The notes beneath the pieces are model-generated. The model searched no databases, was not told the DNA's origin, and saw nothing but the letters and a program-made list of their open reading frames with translations. Source: Terana coerulea (lineage: Eukaryota; Basidiomycota; Agaricomycetes; Polyporales; Phanerochaetaceae). From it: a stretch of DNA of 64,000 nt. Where the stretch lies: NCBI GenBank assembly GCA_024811115.1, contig JAKOGH010000812.1, positions 1 to 64,000 of the forward strand. The letters are read 5' to 3'. Made by a program: the position numbers and the translations under genes. Of the stretch, positions 42,528-55,900 are shown in pieces; position 1 is the stretch's first letter, and each line of letters begins with the position of its first letter.

Positions 42528-44664
42528 AGTATGAAGTGTTCACTGTTCAGAGTGCACGTGAAAGCCAAGTTCGCGGCGCCTAAGTACTGTATCTTATCAC
42601 CTAGCCGGCGGCACCGCGATCTCGGCGAACACTGCACTGTACCTTACTCCGTCCGTGGTTCAAGTATCGGGTGCTACTACAGCATTTATAAGTGCTATAG
42701 ACTTATGTCACACCTTTTTGTTGTGCACATACGCTAAGCCTACGTAAAGATCGAAGCCATTCAAGGTGCGCTTATCTTAAGATCGCCAAATTTGGTAATC
42801 ACTGCCGCCAACAAAAGCACATCAGACCCTCATTGCTCACTCCCGGCGTGCTTAAATGCCATGCAACATACATTGTAAGGCTTGTCATGATATAGACTCA
42901 ATTCCAATGTGTGATGTAATGTTGGCTAGTATGCCAAAATCCTACAATACAGTGTACAAAGGCGCCGGCGTAGGGAAGGGCATGCTAAGAGGGGTGAAAA
43001 GTCAGCGCCTTGACACTGCATGGGTGCTGTAGAAAGCTTCAAAACACTTGAGCGCAATATATGCACTATAAAGACTTTTTGATAGCAAGTATGTATTTAT
43101 ATAAAATTTATTGTGTGGCCCTGTTGCCTGTTACTTCCTTTGCTGAGATCCTAGTAAATGAGCGCCTATGCGCCCTGCTTACGAAAATATTTGTAGCTGT
43201 CCCTCACTTGCACTTATTCATAATATATGGATGGCAAAATGTGTTATAATTAGCTGCAAAGGTACTGATACAATTTTGGGGTGACTTGAATGCATATTTG
43301 CGGAGCAGTGCGATGTGCAAGCCAGATCCGTCGAGATGCCGGTAGATCACAGTAAATGCCCACTGCTCAGCGGATCAAAACATGACTCGGACTTCGTCTG
43401 AATTCGGCAATTTTGAAGGTTGGCGGCCCTCCTCCGCGATCGGTGAGCTTTACCGGCCCTACGACGCCAAGGGAGTTGTTTACATAGAGCGAGATCATAC
43501 GGGCAGGTCGTAAATGTGTAATTTGTTGCAGGATTGCCACTGTACTGGTTTGGTATTGGTCAGACGGCCTGTCCAGTCCTGATCTAGTCGTGGCCTATGG
43601 CCGTCTTAAGTTCTGTGTCTATTAAGCCGCTCCCGAATAAGTCTAAGATTTTCATCAGCGAGCATGGCCGCTTTGTTGGCGGTGATCAAGTAATTGGCGT
43701 TCGACGGATGACTTACATGTTGAGGGCAGCGGACGAGCAGGCGGGCCCTGGCGGTGGCTGGCTCAATCAAGGCTCCTGGAGCGCCTAAAAGGACTTTCCC
43801 ACGCTCATTTCTATTCCTGCCTCATGTTTCAACTTGGTTCCAACCATGTTCTCGTCCTCGCCGAGTCGCTCTTGCTCCTGTCCGCGACCATCGTCCAGAC
43901 GTCCACCGGCGACTTCTTGCTTGAAATCCATGCACCTTTCCGGACTGTCGTTCACGGCCCCGCGTTCATCATTCAATTTGAAGCCACCGCTTTCGGCCTA
44001 GCCTACACGGAGTGACTGACAGCAACGTCCCCGGACGATCCCTGTGTATTCCCCAGAGGAGAAGGTCTCAATGTCGAGCGAAAAAATGCGAAGAGCAGTG
44101 CTCGGGGTTGTGTTCTTATCTTCTTGCCTCCCGATTGACCGTTCGGTATTGAGCTGGCAGCCAACATCAAAACATGCTGCACATTGTGGTACGTAACCGA
44201 ACAGCATTTCTCGTATTTGCATCCGTTAATCTGCTGTGCTAGGTCGTAATGATTTTGGGGTTGCATCGTACCATGAAAACTTATTGCACTAGTCGCGGAA
44301 TTGGGTGGGGCGTGGCATAACCCCAGGCATGAGGCGAGGTCGCACGTCACACCAAAGTGTCAATCGAGCTCTGCCCAGAGGTGCGTCTCGCTGTCGTCCG
44401 GCTTGGGCGGTGACTTATTTAGAACGGCGTCCGTTAGAAGCACGGCTAGTTTTCAGGAACTGGTGCTGTCATTCAGCCAAACTCGATAGCCTTTCCGTTC
44501 CGCGCAGCCTTGGCACCAGCCTTTATTTGAACGTTCAAGTGCAGCAGGATTCATTTTCCCTCCCCAGTGTACACCCTCACCCTCCCCTCCGACCTGGCCT
44601 ACAGCGTACCCTACCGACGCTCAACTTTGCTCGCACTCCGTCCGTCTCTCGCCATTCACCAATC
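42528..44664. other. Long non-coding stretch before the F-box gene
   Basis: Open frames at 43.06-43.25, 43.60-43.79 and 43.82-44.02 kb are short and show no family resemblance. No element ends or RNA genes were recognised. The last 200 bases are the F-box gene's 5' region. Confidence 0.4.
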
Positions 44665-46078
44665 ATGCCAGCATTGGTGGAAGGTTCATTCCTCTATAAT
44701 GAGCTCATTGATATGGTCATTGACCATCTCCATGGTGACAAAACCACTCTGCAGTCGTGCTCGCTCGTCTCAAGAACATGGCGAAACTCCAGCCAATTCC
44801 ACCTCCTTGACACCGTCTCGCTCGTAGGCGTGTCGTCCGATGAGGGCCTCGACGCTTTCATGGCAGCTGTGGAGAAGACACCCCGTCTCGCTCGGTGCGT
44901 GCGCACTCTGCACGTACACGGCGAAGGGTCGTGGTTCGGGAAGTATGAGCCCGCGCAGATGCGGGAGCTCTGTCTCGGACCCAAGCACCTCCACTTCTTC
45001 GCCCGCCTCCCGGCTCTCCGAAACCTCTACCTGTTCGAGTTCCTCTGGGACACGTACCGGGATGGCCCCGAGGCGCTGTCTACAACCATCCACCACCCAC
45101 CTCTACCCACACGCGCGAAGCTCGACAAGCTCGTGCTCCGACACCCCACGTCGTATCGTTTCCAGCAGACGGGCGAAGTCCATCACGGAATATATGCGCA
45201 GGATCTACTCGACATCCTCTCATTCTTCTCGCACATCGACACCCTCGACTTTTCCACTCCACGCTTTGAGGTGGACGAGACGGAGGATGCGACGCTCGGG
45301 CTCACGGAGCGGCTGTTCCGCCTGCGCCCGCCGCGGCGCTCTGCGCATCCGCTCGCTCATCGCGGACCCGGAGGCGGTTGACAGCACGCGGTCCTCGTTG
45401 GCGTACACACTCCTCGATTGTGTGTGCAGCCTCGACGGGTTGGAGACGCTAAAAACCAAGATCAAGCCGGGTGACCTCGAGGCGGTGTCCCACTTCGTCG
45501 AGATGCGAGGCCAATCCATCCTCAACTATCAAATCGATATGTCCGCGTATTTTACGCTCACGCGCCTGGGTAAGCCAGTCATGTCGGGTGATTGTCTTTG
45601 CTGTGCTAATCAACATCGTGTAGGCCCTAGCGACACCTTTTCCCTCCTCCGCCTGTCCGCCTGCCCGAACCTCGAGTTCTTCGAGCTGCACACGCCCTAC
45701 TTCCCACCCGAGCGTCTCTGGGCGTACATCCTCCTCGCCTTCTCCAAGCTGCCGCCGACCATCCAGCGCATCAAGGTGTGCGTATACCTCACCTCGACGC
45801 TGCCCGACAGCCTCGACGACGTGTGCTCGGGCATTGTTGGCCCGCGGCTCGACTACATGGAGACGTACGCGCGCCTGCAGAGCGTGGAGTTCGTGCTGAA
45901 GCATCCATACGGGAACGACGCTGTGTACCCGTACCGCTGGCAGAAGTGCAAGCGTATGGTTGAGGGCATCGTGCCGGACGCGCTGAAGAAGCGGGGCGTG
46001 CTGAAGGTGACGCCGTGCCGGTGCATGACGAGTCCGACACCTGAGCCTGTCTGCTATCCGTCGCCGTATGAATGGTGA
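44665..46078 (+). CDS. F-box-like protein with a leucine-rich C-terminal half (frame change inside)
   Basis: ATG at 44665 begins MPALVEGSFLYNELIDMVI. An F-box-like helix bundle covers about residues 8-45 (LIDMVIDHLH, then LQSCSLVSRTWRNSS). The rest alternates short strands and leucine-rich segments such as FFARLPALRNLYLFEFL and LLRLSACPNLEFFELH, the common layout of agaricomycete F-box proteins. These usually act as substrate receptors of SCF ubiquitin ligases. One intron (about 45568-45623) joins LTRLG to PSDTFS. Near 45330 the reading frame jumps by one base, from LTERLFRLRPP to ALRIRSLIADPEAV, with no plausible intron. The tail carries CRCMTSPTPEPVC. Substrate unknown. Confidence 0.68.
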
Positions 46079-46306
46079 AGTGTGGTGTCGCGTTGGGCTA
46101 TGCCAAGAAAAGGGCACGTTACAGATTGTAGCGAAAGGTACTAAGTTGGTACAAGACGATAGGGAAAGATTGTTGGCGATGCTACTGTACTTCTACAGTC
46201 GGCTTGTGGCTAGTTAACATTATCTAATGATATACCCAGGTATATGCCACACATATGCAAAGAAAGGAAGCTGAAATGAGTTCTGCAAAACCACGTCTAA
46301 GTTAGA

Positions 46307-49300
46307 TCAAAAACATAGTCGTCGCTGAGTCGGCTGTCCTGCGATGACGACGGGCACTTCCCAAGTCCTGGGTGCTGCTCGCACGGCACTAGCGATTCGC
46401 TTTGAACTCGAGCTTGCGGCGAAGCTAATCGCCGCAGGTTCGTCGTCGGAGATGTCGATTACGTCGTCTTGCCCGGAAGGTTCGCGAGCCTGAGGCGGCC
46501 GCCACCGCAAGTGCGGAGGCGCCGACCTGTCGGACGGGTCGTTCAGAGCGGGCAGGGCGCGGAAGGCCGCAAGCAGCCTGCTAGTGCTACGCGTTACCGT
46601 CGGAGGCGCGCTTGCTTGAGCCGAAGGTGCGGAGCTCGCAGGGGTAGCGCTCGGAGGAGGACGGTAGAGGCTGGATATGTTCGGATATAGGAGCGGGGTT
46701 CGCCTTCCTCCGCTTTGCTGGCTGCGCCACCACTGGGTCGCTTTGAGCAGGAGCGTCGGAGGCGCGTTTCTGGGGCACGGAGGCGTGTTTGGAGCTCTGG
46801 AGCCGGATGGCCCTGTCCCTGAGGGACTCCTGCGGAGCATTCGACTGCGATGGTATCGGCTCGTCGTCCATCGAATCTGTGTCGTACGTTCGTCGCGGCA
46901 CACGACCAGGCACGGGTGCGGAGGCCGAGGCCGTGGTGGCAGCAGCAGCATTGCGTCTCCTCGTAGGCTTTCTCTGAGATTTCTTCTTCTGGCCACCAGG
47001 AAGGATACCCAAGGCTCTGTCAAGCATGGCCTCCTGCTCCGCACTGAACTGGGACGGCATAGGCTCGTCGTCTTCCGGACCGTCATCAGGTACAGACTGA
47101 GCTGCACGTGCCCGCTTTCTCGGAGCCGTGGGCTTCTTCCTCTGCCGCACGCCGCTACTAGAGCCGCTTGTCGCGGCGCCCTCCGCACCTGCCTGGTGTG
47201 CTTGAGAAGATCGTCGAGGAGCAGGCACGGCTGCTGGCGCAGCGCGGGATGCTGAACCAGACCCTGACGCGGTAGCGTTCCTCCTGGGAGCGGCCGCCTT
47301 CTTCGCGCCGCTTTGCCTCTCGTTGACATTGATGCCCAAAAGCTCCCTGATCCGAGCTTCTTGGGCGGCCGTAAACACGGTGGGTGCTGGATCTGCCCCC
47401 TCGTCGGAAGAATAGTCCAGACCTGCGTATGCGCCCGAAGGGTTGATCAGACTCGAGGATGAGCCAGCCGCGACGTCGGCTTGGTTGGCAGGAGGTGAGT
47501 CGGAGTCACTGGAGAGCATATCAGGGTCATCCGGGTTGGTGAAGGTGAAGAGGAAAGCGTTCTGGGTGCCAGACCGTTCGACGTCGATGGAGCCGACATT
47601 AAACATGACCCGAGGGCGTTTGGAAGGAGCGAAAACACTGCTTGAGGCTGTGGCAGCAGGTGTAGATGTAGATGCGGTGGCAGGCGGCCGACGGCCTGTC
47701 GCAAGCTGAGGCCTGATTGGTGAGCTGGGTAACCCTACAGATCCTATGTCGTCTTCGTCTTCGTCGTCCTCATCCTCGTCCTGAGTGGCCCTTGCTTTAC
47801 CCTTGCCTTTCCTCTTGCGCTGGCTGGAAGGTGCTGGCTCTTCGAAAGCTTGCACAAGTCCTGGATGGACCTGTCGCATGATGCTCGCTGGTATCCAGAT
47901 TCGCTTCAACAGACGTTTCTTATTATCATCAGCATCTTTGCCCGCCTTCGTGTCAGTGCGACGCGGGGTGGCCGTAGCTTTGGCGTCCGCTGCCGCCGGT
48001 GGCTCGGGATGCTTGCCTGTGATGCCCTTGTTCGCCAGTTCCCGCAATTGCTCGCAGCGGATGGCCACACGATACTCAAGAATATTGTCCGTCTCGAGCG
48101 CAGTGCGCTTGCTGACAATTTCTGTGATGAGTGGGTGCGTGTCGGAGATATGTGCGGCAGAGGACGCTGCGGCGGGCGGTGCCCTGCGGTTCATGAACGC
48201 GGCTGCGGTGCGTTCCACTCGAAGGTCCTTCTTGACAGGATCCAAGTGCCTGTGCACGAACGACGCAGATGTTCCGACGGCGTCTGCGGGCGCAGGGGTG
48301 AGTGGTTCATTAATCTGGCTGGGCTTGCCCTCCCTGATGCGCTTTGTCCGCTCCTTCTCGTCCGCCTCCAGCGCTGCGCGACGGAGAACGTGCATGACGC
48401 AGCCGTCCCACAGCAGATCATAGAACCGATGTATGATCCTCGAGCGGTAGCCCCATTCGTCGAAGTGGTCCTCACAGAACTTCGCCAATCGGGGCACGCT
48501 AATGTCCCCTCTATCCCGGAGCTGCAGGCCAGCGACTCCATGGCCGTTCAGAGCACTGCAAATTGGGTTGGCGTAGGCCTCCAGGACGGCCGGGTCGGGG
48601 AAGTTTGCTTGGAGAGTAGACCCAGGGCAGCGGTGCGGTAAGATCCCGCTAGCGTTTGTGCATAGTTCGGTGTTGACCTCGGTCCGCCATTGTGGGAGGT
48701 AAGTTTGGAAGTGCGCTGGCCCCTGACGATAGGCATTGACAAGGCGTTCACCGAAGCCTAGTTGTGCCAGGCCCAAAGCTATTCGCGGGCCAAGCCTCTT
48801 CACACCCTATATCGGTATCGCGTGTGAGCGGAAAATTTTCAGAAACAGCATGGGATAGACCTTGTCATAATCACCGCCTGACAATAGAGCGATGACTATC
48901 ATGCCATTACGAGTAAGGTCGATCCTTCTGTGACTAGCGATACGGTCGGATGTGAAGACCATAACATGATGATCGCACGGCTTTCCTGAGGCATCTGTGG
49001 CCGGATTTTTCTTGTTTCCGGACAAAGCGAGGCTTGCACTGCGAGAGCTTAACCTCAGGGAGAGTAGACGTAAACCAGGGCTTACTTGCGAATGATGGTT
49101 CTCGCTCCAAAGAGCAGCGCGTCCACGTCGTCCGTGACAACGGCGTCTATTACTCCAGATGAATTGAGGTATGCGAGCTCCGCCTCAGCTTCGCCGCGAG
49201 CCTATATTCTAGTTCAGTCTCGACCAGAGGACCTTTGAGAACTGGGAGTGCTGACCATCCTCCACTCCATTCCGAACAGCTCGATGAGTTCCTTGAACTT

Positions 49301-49683
49301 TTGCGTAAGCCCGTGAGACCCCGACTTGCCCATCCTACTCCCCCCGCTTGACCTTTGGCCTTTCGCGACCGTCGAATACGAAAAGTACTAGTATCGGCAG
49401 GTTTACCAGTTTGCAGAGGCGGAAGAACAGCAGGCGTATTTCGGGATTTTCACCCGCCTTTGTCGAGTTTTCTGCATGTTGATACCATATACTGGCGTCG
49501 ACTCCGATGCGGTACGCTCGACGCCCGGACTCGTTGCTCTCGAAACCGTCGACGACGGCAAGCTTGGCCATGGAGTGTGACTGGCCTGCGGGTTCCAGTA
49601 TCTAGAAAGGGCATAAAATAAGACATATGCTAAAGCAGATATTGGACGATACTGCTCACCTCCCAGAGCCCGGTGACACCCAT
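46307..49683 (-). CDS. GEN1/Yen1-like Holliday-junction resolvase (XPG/Rad2 family)
   Basis: ATG at 49681-49683 gives MGVTGLWE; after an intron it reads ILEPAGQSHSMAKLAVVDG. The XPG-N region has RIGVDASIWYQ and LFVFDGRERPKVKRG. The XPG-I region has ARGEAEAELAYLNSSG and VIDAVVTDDVDALLFGA. The helix-two-turn-helix region has VIALLSGGDYDK joined to GVKRLGPRIALGLAQLGFG. The expected metal-binding acidic residues (two Asp in the N part, Glu pairs and two Asp in the I part, Asp in GGDYD) are all visible. A chromodomain-like region may follow. The long C-terminal part is basic and low in complexity, with three copies of a motif like PSQFSAEQEAMLDRALGI. The main frame ends at 46587; a one-base shift near 46680 would continue to 46307 through DDVIDISDDEPA, a likely SUMO-interacting motif. 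The start is shared with a divergent promoter. Confidence 0.85.
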
Positions 49684-49926
49684 GCCGTCAACGCAGAAGG
49701 CAAAGAACAGCCAGGCCACACAGGGGTACCGTGACTCCTGGACACGCTGGGTCACGGAGTAGTCACGATAGCTACGCACGTGACAGACGTGATTGCGTGA
49801 CATATTCTCGCTTGGGCGTCTGCCCGATTTGGACAGCGACCTTCAGTGGGCGGCGGCACAGCAGCCCGTCCGCCTTCAGTCTTCGACGCTGTAGCCGACA
49901 ACGAACTCGCATCCCAGGGGGACGTC
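49684..49926. promoter_or_regulatory. Bidirectional promoter between GEN1-like and SCC2 genes
   Basis: 243 bases separate the two divergent start codons. Six CGTGA/TCACG pentamers cluster in 71 bases at 49730, 49752, 49763, 49779, 49788 and 49796; one lies within CACGTGA, an E-box-like palindrome. The clustering suggests a shared activator, possibly bHLH or bZIP, for two chromosome-maintenance genes. Confidence 0.5.
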
Positions 49927-52900
49927 ATGAGTGGCGACTGGTATCCTCAGCAACAGCAGCAGAATGGTCGGCAATACTACCAGACCTCGCCCCCCTCTCG
50001 TGTAGCGGCAGATGCGGTACACGATTCGCACTCGTTAATGGCTGCATACCCATTCGCTTCCGCAACGCCCACTTCGCACGGTCAGATATAATCTTCATCT
50101 TTATCTTCATACCGTACATACTGACTTGCATACAGTTGCGAGGCATTTAAGCGGACTGTCCTTGACTGCCACACCGCCTTCGTACTACATTCAGCCCACC
50201 TATTATACCCAACCTGTCGCTTCTACATACCCCTCCTACAACTCGCAGCCATATCCTTCACAGCTTTCGGAGTACTCCAATGAGCTCTCTCACTTGGCTT
50301 CGCAGAACTCACCATATGACGACGGCGGATATTGGGAACAGGAGAGGAATAATGCAGTGAGATACATCGGGGACCAGGCATCGTGCGTTATATGCGCGTC
50401 ATCCAATCTGCACTGAGCACGAACGAGATTTTAGAAGCTACGGCTATGCACATTCTTCTCAGTGGAGCAACAGCTATGGACAGTCTTCCACCTATCAGAC
50501 CACTCCATTTGCACACTCGATAATTCAGCAAACTGCTCCTGCTGCCGCATACCCTACGCCTCCGCCCCCAGCAATGAATGCAACCTCATCCTCCCTTGCA
50601 ATGGCACTAGGCGACCCAATACCAAGGAGGCGGCCTGTGCCGAAAGTTCACCGTCCAGAGGAGTCTACCGCCTTCTTCAACAACTTTCTTGAACAGCAGT
50701 CAAGTGAGCACAAGAATGCTAAAGCAAGCACGAGTACAGCTGCACCTGTTGAAAAAACTCCGCGTCACCGCTCGAAAGCTCACAAGGAGGTCAGTCCCGA
50801 TCCTCTGGTTCTCACTCCTGCCACCCCATCTCGGAAGCGCAAGGCCGCCCAAACCCTAGAGTCACCCTCTATCAAGCGCACCATTCTCCCAGAGAATGGC
50901 ACTACTACGCCGCATACTACCGGGAGCCGCTCGACGCCATCTATGAACGGTGGCACCCCTACACCGCGTACTAAGCTGGAACCGTTTATTGCGATGCCCC
51001 CAGTTCCTAGGGGCTATCAGACTCCGTCGCAGAAGATCAAAGGGAAGATGCGCGCGGATTCTGACGACGACCTTGGCGGCTTCGGCCCCGTAGGAGACGA
51101 CAGCTCGCCGCTGAAGTACAGACCCAGCCTAACGGATAGCGTGAAGTCCTCTGGGAAGCGAGCGAATGGAGACCGAGACGACAGAGGTGACTATATGCGC
51201 ATGTTTTCGACGTATATGTTCTTGCTAACAAGTTCATCGTACTCCAGCTCCGTTAGACAAGCTCATATGCTTGCTAGATGACATTTTTGAGGCTGAGGAT
51301 GCACTTCCGCCAGACGTCGATCCGGTAGACCTCCCAGCAAGCTTCTTCTCCCCGCTAACCTCAGACTCTTCATCCCCTCTTCTCGGTCTACCTCTCATCC
51401 GCAAGCTCACCAGCCATATCGCGAAGGTCGCGCGGCCTGTGAAGCGGATGCGGCAAAGTGCTCGAGACGGTACGCACTCGAAGCCATCTTCGCGGGCGAA
51501 GACTGGGCTTGCCGAGATTGAGACGGCTTCATTGTCGAGGATCCTCAGGATGCTGGAACGCACAGTGAAGGCGGGCGAGGATCTGGATCCGTTCGGAACA
51601 ATGACTTCCCACTCGCATGCGACGGCAGCACACAAGACGCCAACCAAGAAATCGAAGGGAAAGAACGCTGCCAAGTTGGACGAGCGGCGGTCGAAATCCA
51701 GTACCCCTCGGCCTGAACTGGAGGACGAGTTGAGGGGAGTTACAGATGCTGAGGTGCATGCGCTGTGTCGCTCTTTGGAGCTGGCAATGGATAGTGTGTA
51801 CGCGGCAGATTGTTGTCTCGCGTTACTTGGGAGCGAAAGGCTGACGAAGCAGGTGATTGTTCTGAAATAGTCCGAGGGTATCCGTAGCTAATCCCCTTAC
51901 AGCTGTACTCGGAAGAGCTCATAACAGCATGCCTTTCAGCAGTCAAGAATCAGCTGACCAAAGTCATATACCCTTTCATCGAAGCCTCGTCCGATCCAGC
52001 CAATCCTTGTTCTCCTATCCTTCGCCATGTCATACAATCGTCTCCGACCGACTGTAGCCAAGAACGCCGGTTCCTTTCGGATGCATTCCACGCCCTCTCC
52101 TCCGTTTTGCCTCGCATAACACAACTTGTGTGCGCCGAGGCTATGGCGATGTCCGAGAGTATTATCATCCAGGCGGTGTATATTGCTATCGGACCGTTCT
52201 TCGTGGTTGACTCGACCACAGACAGTAAGGGTAGAGAGAAGAAAGATAGCGCGGTATTGAACACTCTTGGGCCGAGTGCAATGCGGGGGCTGAGGCTTGA
52301 GGCTTTGGCTTTGATTCGCAGCGTATGTGTCTTTCGTCTGGTTCAGGAGACCAAAATGATGACCCCCGGCAGATTTTTGCGAACCATGAGGACCAAAGGA
52401 GCTGGATCATCGAAGAAATCCTCTCGTCTCTCATTAAGCTTTCGGACAGCAAGCAGAAGGCCGGGCAATTCCGGTGAGCCGTTTCCTTTCTGCAAAGTGA
52501 CGCTCGTCTAAGGTGCATGCGATCAAGCTTGCGTGACGGCCGTTCCATTCGAACGGTGTCCGCCCTGCTGTTGCAGCTAGTGCAGACGTCGGCGCACGAC
52601 GTTCGGGTGGAAGCTGAAGCTCTCCGTGATTCTCGTCTGCAAGCGCTAGCGCTGCGTCGGCAGGAGAGCACGAGCGAGGCCAAGACGACATTCCTGGACG
52701 AGAAGGATATGGAAGTGAGTGCGACTTCATGGTCAAGATTACAATCGGTTAACGTTCATTAGGAGCTGCGGCTGTACACATCTGGCCTCGATTCCGCCAC
52801 GAAAGCCGCGAAGACGATCATTGCGTTTCTCACACAGCGATCAGGCAAGACGAAGACGACGAAGAACTCTAACGAGGCCGAGTACCGGGCGATCTTCGAC

Positions 52901-55900
52901 AACCTGATCGCGGATCTTCTCACCGTCTTGTTTTGGCCCGAATGGCCTGCCGCATCCATTCTTCTCGCTGTGGCGTCGAAATTCATGGTGCGTGTGGCCG
53001 TGTGGGAGCGTATGTGCGGAACCTTAGATGCCCATCTCTTCGTGACAGATCTCATCGCTGGATGATGTCAAGACTTCTAACCAGAGCGAGAATAACGCGG
53101 CAAAGACGATGGCGCTCGACCACTTGGGTGTCATCGCAGCGGACCTGCGGCTCTGCTCGATACGCAAGAAGAGAGCCAAGGGCTCAACGGGGGACACGTC
53201 AAGCCCATTGACGAGATCTCTGCGCACCTTGATATTGACGACCTAGAGCTGCTACTTTCGTCGCAACAGGCCGTATCATCTTATCTGCTCACGCGCTCCG
53301 GCGAGACCAGGCTCACAATGTATGCTCATCTACTCACCATGTAGTGCCTTTCTGACGTCCTGATAGAGCGCGCGAGAGTTGGCGGCCGTCATGCTGGGTC
53401 AGGATCTTGCAATAGCTCTGAAGCACGTCGCTGCTCAACTTGCCGATGCCGGCGACGACGAGGGGCCAAAAGCGAATCCAGAGCTAATTTTATACGGCAA
53501 GAAGCTCAAGGATGCTCTACAGGACATGTGGAGGGAACAACCGGGAGACGTCTTTGACACGGGGTACGTCAGCTTGTGTCCTATTCTTAGCCCGCAGAAA
53601 TTGGCTCACTCGTTTAACGTAGTGTCTCCGAGGAGGAAATGGCGCGCATGGATCGTCTGGCTGAAAACATTGGCATCACGCAAGGTCTCAGGAACTACTT
53701 CAACCCTATCCTGAATGTGATCCTGCAAGCGCTGGATGCTCCACCCGTGTTCATGCGGTCCAAGGCTTTGAAAGCCTTGGGCCAGATTCTGTCAGCGATC
53801 CTACTATTCTGAGTACAGTAAGTAGCCTAGCGACTCATATCATGAATGATGCCTCACAACTGACCTTGTCAGGCCGATGTCAGGCAATCCATTGAAAGCC
53901 ACCTCTTGGACAGTTCTCCCGCCGTGCGTGACGCAGCTGTTGAGCTCATAGGCAAGTATATCGTCGAGTATCCTCGACTCGCTGGCGATTATTACCACAA
54001 GATCGCAGAGCGAATTGCGGTGAGCACTGCGCGCAAAGTCCCCTGCCTGAGTAGGTGTACTAATTCTATCGCTAGGATACCGGGCTGGGAGTGCGTAAAC
54101 GTGTGATCAAACTCATGAAGTCGGTGTATGCGGTAACAAACGACAGGGCTCGCCAAGTTGACATTTGCTCGCGTATGGTTCTGCGCATGCTGGATGAAGA
54201 CGACACTGTCAAAGATCTAGCGTGCAAGACGATCGAAGAGTTGTGGTTTCAGGATACGTTGAACGCCGCTTCATCGAAAGCTAGCTCTACAGCCATACAT
54301 GACAAGCCACGGCTGCTCCGGAAAGTGGCAGTCATTATGGGCGTCTCCGCAAACTTCAAGGACCGCAACTCCCCCCTGGAGGATCTATTGCACACGATCA
54401 TGGCTGGCAAAGCGGACGCGGAGACAAGTGCCCTACATCGCCGATACACAGATATATGTGAATGTCTCATCGATGGTCTGGTAGATGCATCCGATCTGCC
54501 TGGGTTTGTGAGTCGCTTCGTAATATTTATCGAACACAAGCTGATGTAAGGATATGTCCACTAGACCGTCATCAATTGCGTGCGAACTATATACTTGTTC
54601 ACATCCGCATATCCGGCCGCATTGTCTGCGGAAAATGCAACGACGCTTCTTCCTTACTTGAAGAATGCATCTACAGTATGTGCCAGTGCGTGCCGTTTCT
54701 ATAGTGCACTGACATACCAATTCCGGATAGCCTGAGGACCAGATCATTTCCGACTATCTCTTACGCATATTCCGGGCCAGCATTCCACATCTACCCAAGA
54801 CTGCGAAGACGTTCGGCCAAGAGCTACAGCTTGCTCTTCAGCCAATGATCTTGAAGCCTACTGGAGCGTCTGGTGTTGCAGTAAGCTCATCCTCACGGTA
54901 AAGCGGGACCATGGCTGATGAGTCTGCAGGGTTTGCAGGAGACTGTAGCTTGCCTATGCGCTGTCGTACACCACCTTACCCTTGAGTTCAAGCGGCTTGT
55001 GTCGTTGCTAAGGTCTTGCAGTTGTAAGCATGAAGTATCCCCGTGTCTGACATGAGCTAATCACCGTGGCTTAGCGCGTTTACTAACATGGGCAAGAACC
55101 CCCGCCGATAAACTCGCACAGCAAGATACTCGCGCCCTTCCCATCCTCATCCTCATTGTCGCGCTGCTCTGCGAGCACTGCAATTTTGACCGACTGCGTA
55201 CGGATGCCAGCCCGATCACGGATGACACTTTGCCCCACATCCGCAGCGAGCTAGCGTCCTTGACTCAGGTGAGCAATCCTCACATTCCCGTGCTCGCTAT
55301 TGTGCTAAAATTCTTCTAGGATTCTGTGAACGAGTACATGTACACCGTATTCCTTCGGTTATACGACAAGTTCCCTGAAGGCCCTCTGAGAAGTCGAATA
55401 TTGCAGTGTCTCGGTGAGTTCCTGCCTGTCATGACATAACATGGGATGCTAATGCGCTACGCAGGGTTTTTTGTTCCGAGCACAACCGGCCCTACTAACT
55501 GCGGACACTTCATCGCGGATCATGGACGACATCTTCTCTTCGTCTGACGAAGATGCTCGTGGGCGCCTGCTCAAGATCATGCAAGATTTCTTGGTATCAG
55601 AAGCGGAGAAGCACACAGCCAAGGAGAAGGGCAAATGTTTGCTTCTTTCTGTACGCTAACGAGCTGTGCTGACCATGACCTGCAGCGGCGTCCAAGGGCA
55701 AGTCAGCTGCGGAGCAGGTGAATATGGACGAGCTGGTGGGAAATACTGATGGCTTTGCAGAGTCTGGGTGAGTTCGCCGATGATTCGCTATCTTATTCAT
55801 ATACTCATTGGAACCAACACCATCCAGAGTCAGTTCTGCCATTATACAGCGATATCTAACCCACATTCTGGATGCTTCGCTATCTCAAACGCCGCAGATC

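Noticed and set aside
42650..42690. ggttcaagtatcggg as a tRNA T-arm
   Set aside because: No matching acceptor, D or anticodon arm could be found around it.
44770..46117. Minus-strand frames opposite the F-box gene
   Set aside because: Shadow frames; the plus strand carries the F-box and leucine-rich pattern and proper splice sites.
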